Positions 63,301 to 64,000 of a DNA stretch of 64,000 nt are shown here, piece by piece. Position numbers and translations under genes: made by a program. Position 1 is the stretch's first letter, and each line of letters opens with the position of its first letter. The stretch comes from an uncultured Prevotella sp. Its GTDB lineage: Bacteria; Bacteroidota; Bacteroidia; Bacteroidales; Bacteroidaceae. Where the stretch lies: NCBI GenBank assembly GCA_900540375.1, contig UQFS01000014.1, positions 1 through 64,000 of the forward strand. Direction: 5' to 3'. The notes under the pieces were generated by a model. It saw only the letters and a list, made by a program, of their open reading frames with translations, was not told the DNA's origin and searched no databases.

Positions 63301-64000
63301 TAGACCCGTCTATCGAGAAGATGAGCGAGGACATGGCCGAGGAAGGCATGTTCAGCAAGAAGACCCAAGGCACCAGCCACATGGGTGTGAACAATGTCCC
63401 CTTTGCCAGCAAGATGTACAATCTTGTCAATCAGCTGTTGTTCTCACTGAAGGCCAATGCCGTAGCCGATAAAGCCATAGAGTGCTTGAAGAAAGGCGAG
63501 AAGCCCGTTATCAGTTTCAACAACACGATGGAAGGCTTCTTGGACGACATGCCGAGGAACACCCCAATGCCGGAGCTTCCAAACTTCTCCTTGACTCTGA
63601 TGAGAGCTTTGGAGGGCACGCTTCGTTATACCGAGGGCGAGGTAGGCAATAAGGACAATCAGGTCAACAAGACCCTCAACATCAACGACCTTGGCGATGA
63701 AGCCGTTGCCAAGTACAACGAGATACGCAAGACCATTCTCAACCTGAGCATAGGCTTGCCCATTGACCCTATGGACGCTATCAAGATGCGGATTGAGGCA
63801 GCAGGTTACAAGGTAGGTGAGATTACCGGCCGCAAGTCAGAGATGGTGATGGACGCCGAGGGCAACTATATCGTTCAGAGCCGCAGCAGCAAGGAGATGG
63901 ACGGCAAGGCCGCCGCCTCTGCCTTCAACAGTGCCAGCGGCAAGAATGGCGGTTTGGACGTACTGCTTATCAATAAGAGCGGCAGCACCGGCATCAGCCT
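54333..64000 (+). CDS. Giant polyvalent protein with ParB-like, pyrophosphatase-like, methylase and Strawberry-notch helicase domains (partial)
   Basis: The frame starts MPLDKGKLQKLYSTLQQGGY and is open to the window end, at least 3222 residues. In order: hydrophobic segments near 370-460 and 583-600; three beta-rich modules near 822-900, 930-990 and 1066-1120; a coiled coil near 1233-1288; a ddrB-ParB-like domain near 1377-1533 (ADELQPSHVSGQRNP, VIQGNNRSDALKLMY, GQMRASDNES); an InPase-like domain near 1935-2046 (KGHIKVDGYDITIENPKGS, GVDGDHIDVYL, FDEHKVMYGF); an N6-adenine methylase near 2211-2410 (LLEPSAGNGAL, ATNPPFG); and a Strawberry-notch helicase from about 2590 (GDMTGVGKGRQ, FLDESHTVG, LLINKSGSTGISL). 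The repeated linker AAxEQ(R/Q)PTEPS separates domains. Such proteins are known from phages and conjugative elements and may enter the recipient cell with the DNA. Transcription probably continues from the two upstream genes. Confidence 0.88.
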   Translation, partial: MPLDKGKLQKLYSTLQQGGYSQSYDEFEKGFTGNDNYPNRKKVYDLLTEHGANIGKTYEDFMGKMQAPPQPSQPQHQNTPAPAPKPQPKPKGGGMTAAERAQFIRNAQGIVHQSAAGLQRAKNQMDYANSNRGLKVDPVHLGQNAKVVRRHVNGTVAKPRPVFDVAPEQQPGDTYLTESGNEFASRAEADTEQNAVDQYRYDQSETGQLNNAYAEAERLDKLLEQHGKELDDENRDKWWRDLPRGGGGAVSTMNANDNNGRMTDTEYLNLLAARKKVDEQIRDLKAARDEKTGTFLGGLWRGFRDYAFDPSNWDNGYSDLLTTSAMLRAKTGAAQTPREKASERMMMEDTYKAGVAAQQAEKVLGNGYRFMRICAQSLPFALQFMAGNATGMIGGLTRAGEGMGVKLARKIAIKQGANNMMRNIGRSVLKNTGVALGDLGAATALSNTIQAAQTWADIGHRYAGDVTYDPKTGDYKLEGGKSLGRSIYEGEANSIIENYTEQLGEHMHLGKFASSALTKMGLGRVSNWFTKVGKSEFMQGVNKYMKMASFNGYPQEVMEEEVGIPLHAIFDGGNKMSDLLDGRQQLDIVGGMLFSMAGMGGASMVMQGGHKAAMAVQYHQDQHKLDNADKVASFRLTADKWAPIKEEIDGTTNEDFGKVMKDVLSNDELSDQEKQAVWDYAQRLVIMRGHNMGQEAATRNGMTDKETNAANESYTQGYNTTDATAMNDAKNRLAAAQQKFDEYMEQTGRERWEGEPSMQDIQHRHRDAQSLLNDKWADGTPVYNENDEEYKLAQAVVNAQQEYEGMMQRVRDDIDDEVQQTGAIYDSRTNDQGVIQSATLKAQNPDGTDKKVYITSGNVVMTDDGKSVDNQKSDMSIVVVDEDGKVQMISPDELFSLDTPIDGAQAKQQAIDAIQQSKAQEAADKINGKVNLTAGNTYTLTDNTGQQIEATIVADGQTGAVQNPDGTVNVSMNGKVVAMDVNTLQQMVDNTNMQRTAQGDEEGGQEQPTEQKGDQGILDQGGNVVDLSNIGESEEGGGTVVQGDEDSGAVPTYPGGVVAPDMSEPHQWQVDDTFTIDNGGMPIRGQVTGVGEDGVEIYTESPVNGKKMQVVSPEELQSMTTEINGETVQAPQDEAAAEQRPTEPSPTEQSGVNGVNGEQAQEQAPQTQEQAQPQQADGEQPARAIDRIPSQQIDDGKGNVRTVHSWEQAEPGDTYDALTEIYHGNADRVKKGIDNRVGKIDKAIKGVHKQMDAIDNSDDFDEVAAQSEQYDQLQQQKDELEKQKKYWQGVQMVPRNRKMDADRRSAEEQAAAKAAQEKAEAEAAEKARQEREQVNGVPNVVNDIPADARKRGFRNVNGMVVNRQGETQGVSGRESNVKFSSTDTAKGHIKVIDADELQPSHVSGQRNPSFFIDEAQPKDRTDTVSGMAAAKIAADLNPEEITGDGSAYQFSAPTVNSRGEVIQGNNRSDALKLMYSNPAFKPAQDAYKQYIADHAEEFGFTPEDVAKIQQMEHPVMVNELDVPDDEAIRLGQMRASDNESGGIERIDPVTTSQKLDGKVSSFANVLLSSPDEDASLSDVLMQNGAKAVNWLATQGAISDTAAQSAFDKKGNLTPEARMDLQNILKQSLFQGGVSDLPTMFDKMPAKAQKAILSTFMRDFDSAESERILPEIQRAIEAWYDCAMSNEAFAKASNYKGAKNAMHDWERQTNMLDDNMPSDKFSNFARELACRLQGCSMRETQQSLNDFFDLVQGKSQGDLFGGTTMGEQADRQESIRRIFNIEYKPISNGKTRSNAVADNSSQSGEGRQGSPTDGKGRERAESGSGSANGAGGTESHDEEGIKATHVDTYGHGSRTIYKNLKTGKVTVIFGEGDKANRNGGKYNVRTAAEQQPTEPSGDSSHRNDSSHSIGSTSSSEKKETERQGVNTEPTEKQKEAGNYKKGHIKVDGYDITIENPKGSTRSDKDASGKAWSVPMHYDYGYIKGTEGVDGDHIDVYLSDNPTSGNVYVIDQIDQKTGKFDEHKVMYGFPSKEAAVEAYKGQYEKGWKVGTVTEVSREDFKKWVESSKRKTKPFGEYKSVKEAAVERQPTQPSASTERTEQKQKRTTTKGKTEKNFVIEIQNAIEDDAAYGKYDHKLTMSDIKKMAQKYDLLKDYKDTDMQELVERAMTLATRQVAQADINKDEQTKKAGFDEVVRLYQSQPSLNARDTSRVAHQQYSTPTPFGYVMDMFMMGGDKKPLKLLEPSAGNGALTIGIPAPLWHVNDIDERRLMNLRTMPYGRITNQDGTMPFEPKAYDAVATNPPFGSTQEKEFDGGRTKITSLEGLMAINALASMKDDGRAAIIIGGNTQYMSNGAMQAKDMKLFKHLYTHYNVVDVINLDGDMYKRNGTGYNVRMILIAGRKTDVGDNPEKFTFPPVKKKARAEQVKTFDELYKRVEDDIQQAKQMEREPSAAVNSDGSQPVNSTSERTGNSEAAGGVQQQPVRAGEMERRPQPGRSVRPSSAQDGRGNGERGQHGSADRLDNADGRDAGSNNTVQGNRPTQGQSSERREVGSTGRGTVGGNQRGGTSERNNTTGERPAITKNAEAQPQRTEPRAPQAPRQKVELGQEKVAYPNKSQSMTLQSRVPAAQAEAIAENLDKLGDVDEMVRSELGYSSKDELYSHLAAEQIDSVALAINQMKHGKGFIIGDMTGVGKGRQGAALIRWAIKQGKTPIYFTQKARLYTDNYRDMCDIGSNGLRPFLIASNDDGNIVENVVDENGKKVYDKNGEPVTRVVYGLPKPKERERVYDYILQNGKLPPEYDYVLVTYSQIQSGTKTYEIGKNGEIEVKDKKYKGKTPGADKNGDIRRDVLETLAKDNYVFLDESHTVGSQSSSGLYMQDLLKGAEGVTYLSATFAKRPDNMPLYAMKTAMSESGLSQKDMIDAIQNGGVTLQEIMSKQLVQSGQMIRRERDFTGVSIDWEGVDEETDKQQRAQFDEVAKIYNAIREFQDNYVDPSIEKMSEDMAEEGMFSKKTQGTSHMGVNNVPFASKMYNLVNQLLFSLKANAVADKAIECLKKGEKPVISFNNTMEGFLDDMPRNTPMPELPNFSLTLMRALEGTLRYTEGEVGNKDNQVNKTLNINDLGDEAVAKYNEIRKTILNLSIGLPIDPMDAIKMRIEAAGYKVGEITGRKSEMVMDAEGNYIVQSRSSKEMDGKAAASAFNSASGKNGGLDVLLINKSGSTGIS
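57735..57767 (+). repeat. Linker repeat 1 of the giant gene
   Basis: Encodes AAAEQRPTEPS at residue 1135, between the beta modules and the coiled coil. Its DNA contains an 8-bp hairpin (GCCGCTGC/GCAGCGGC). Two further copies lie at 59985 and 60573. Confidence 0.7.
59692..59853 (+). CDS. Nested 53-residue ORF inside the giant gene
   Basis: The ORF begins ATG and encodes MERQEAMLWLTTVARAEKGD and continues to EELRAMMRKA before TAA. It lies in a different frame from the giant gene. By hand count, G or C occupies 34 of 53 third positions here, against about 22 of 54 in the giant frame over the same bases. The peptide is a plausible soluble helical protein, whereas the giant frame here is a Gly/Ser/Asn/Arg linker. 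It may be a real overlapping gene or a former gene now read through. Function is unknown. Confidence 0.55.
   Translation: MERQEAMLWLTTVARAEKGDKEAQQMVRDANELRAEAGQPTVQEELRAMMRKA
59985..60017 (+). repeat. Linker repeat 2 of the giant gene
   Basis: Encodes TAAEQQPTEPS near residue 1885, just before the InPase-like domain. DNA and peptide resemble the copies at 57735 and 60573. Confidence 0.65.
60573..60605 (+). repeat. Linker repeat 3 of the giant gene
   Basis: Encodes AAVERQPTQPS at residue 2081, between the InPase-like and methylase domains. The DNA keeps a GCCGCT/AGCGGC stem. Confidence 0.65.
61639..62067 (+). CDS. Nested 142-residue ORF inside the giant gene
   Basis: The ORF lies in a different frame from the giant gene. 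From the GTG at 61693 on, it encodes an ordinary acidic protein (FSNNPYEQARWSDVHNPDG, then ALTDWIMQTDEMQEAITLF and EEISVEELLNGITPLESDPR). Codon third positions are mostly G or C in this frame, like real genes here, while the giant frame over the same bases is mostly A or T at third positions and encodes only Gly, Arg, Ser, Gln and Asn. The start may be ATG 61639 or GTG 61693. Function is unknown. Confidence 0.6.
   Translation: MTFNKLSKWSVSLPLLSTVTEVSQSTVRQSVLAIVRQQVEFSNNPYEQARWSDVHNPDGVYDLPQPKTDEEMENEANMEALTDWIMQTDEMQEAITLFRGTDPHKGNPQNGEKSEALDEEQSEEISVEELLNGITPLESDPR

Overview
The window looks like a chromosome segment of a Bacteroidales bacterium, most likely Prevotella in the broad sense. 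The reasons are the short 290-residue primary sigma factor, promoters of the Bacteroidetes type (TTTG, then 18-21 bases, then TAnnTTTG), a Na+-pumping Nqr operon, families typical of this order (DUF4836, DUF3256, GGGtGRT, EFR1) and weak Shine-Dalgarno use. The genus is inferred; no rRNA gene is present to settle it.

Region by region: 1-212 holds a 54-bp perfect palindrome. 213-25905 is ordinary chromosome: cytidine deaminase, a beta-helix lipoprotein, gyrA, a TPR protein, an FAD dehydrogenase, folK, rpoD, the GGGtGRT/IscU-like pair, tRNA-Cys, a GH10-like hydrolase diverging from cstA, an operon of barrel protein-recR-membrane protein-glycosyltransferase-GNAT, tRNA-Asp, ffh, folD, a GH51 arabinofuranosidase and an OmpA protein. 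25906-30344 is an accessory island. It has hairpins, a second palindrome of the same family as the one at base 1, a 22-bp tandem repeat, an antitoxin with a decapitated PIN toxin, and a complete EcoRII-type restriction-modification operon with a Vsr repair nuclease, all inside a 37-bp imperfect inverted repeat. 30345-44023 is a minus-strand housekeeping block (EFR1 ferredoxin, RluA, ABC transporter, DUF4836, RsmE, nuclease-like protein, nucleoside permease, DUF3256, TamB). 44224-50101 is nqrABCDEF.

50166-64000 is a mobile element that enters just after nqrF and leaves the window unfinished. It starts with a tyrosine recombinase, followed by a repeat-rich intergenic region, a small packaging-like protein on the minus strand, a palindromic divergent promoter, two low-complexity proteins resembling phage internal proteins, and one reading frame open for at least 3222 codons. 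That frame encodes a polyvalent protein. In order it carries hydrophobic segments, small beta modules, a coiled coil, a ddrB-ParB-like domain, an inorganic-pyrophosphatase-like domain, an N6-adenine methyltransferase and a Strawberry-notch helicase. Its domains are separated by low-complexity linkers. Two of these linkers overlap short ORFs in another frame whose codon-position pattern and protein composition look more gene-like than the giant frame itself. This is the most interesting signal in the window: either nested genes, or the trace of a giant protein built by reading through small genes. The likely role of the giant protein, by analogy with phage polyvalent proteins such as DarB, is protection and processing of incoming element DNA. 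A host EcoRII barrier about 20 kb away gives a plausible local opponent, though nothing here shows that they interact.
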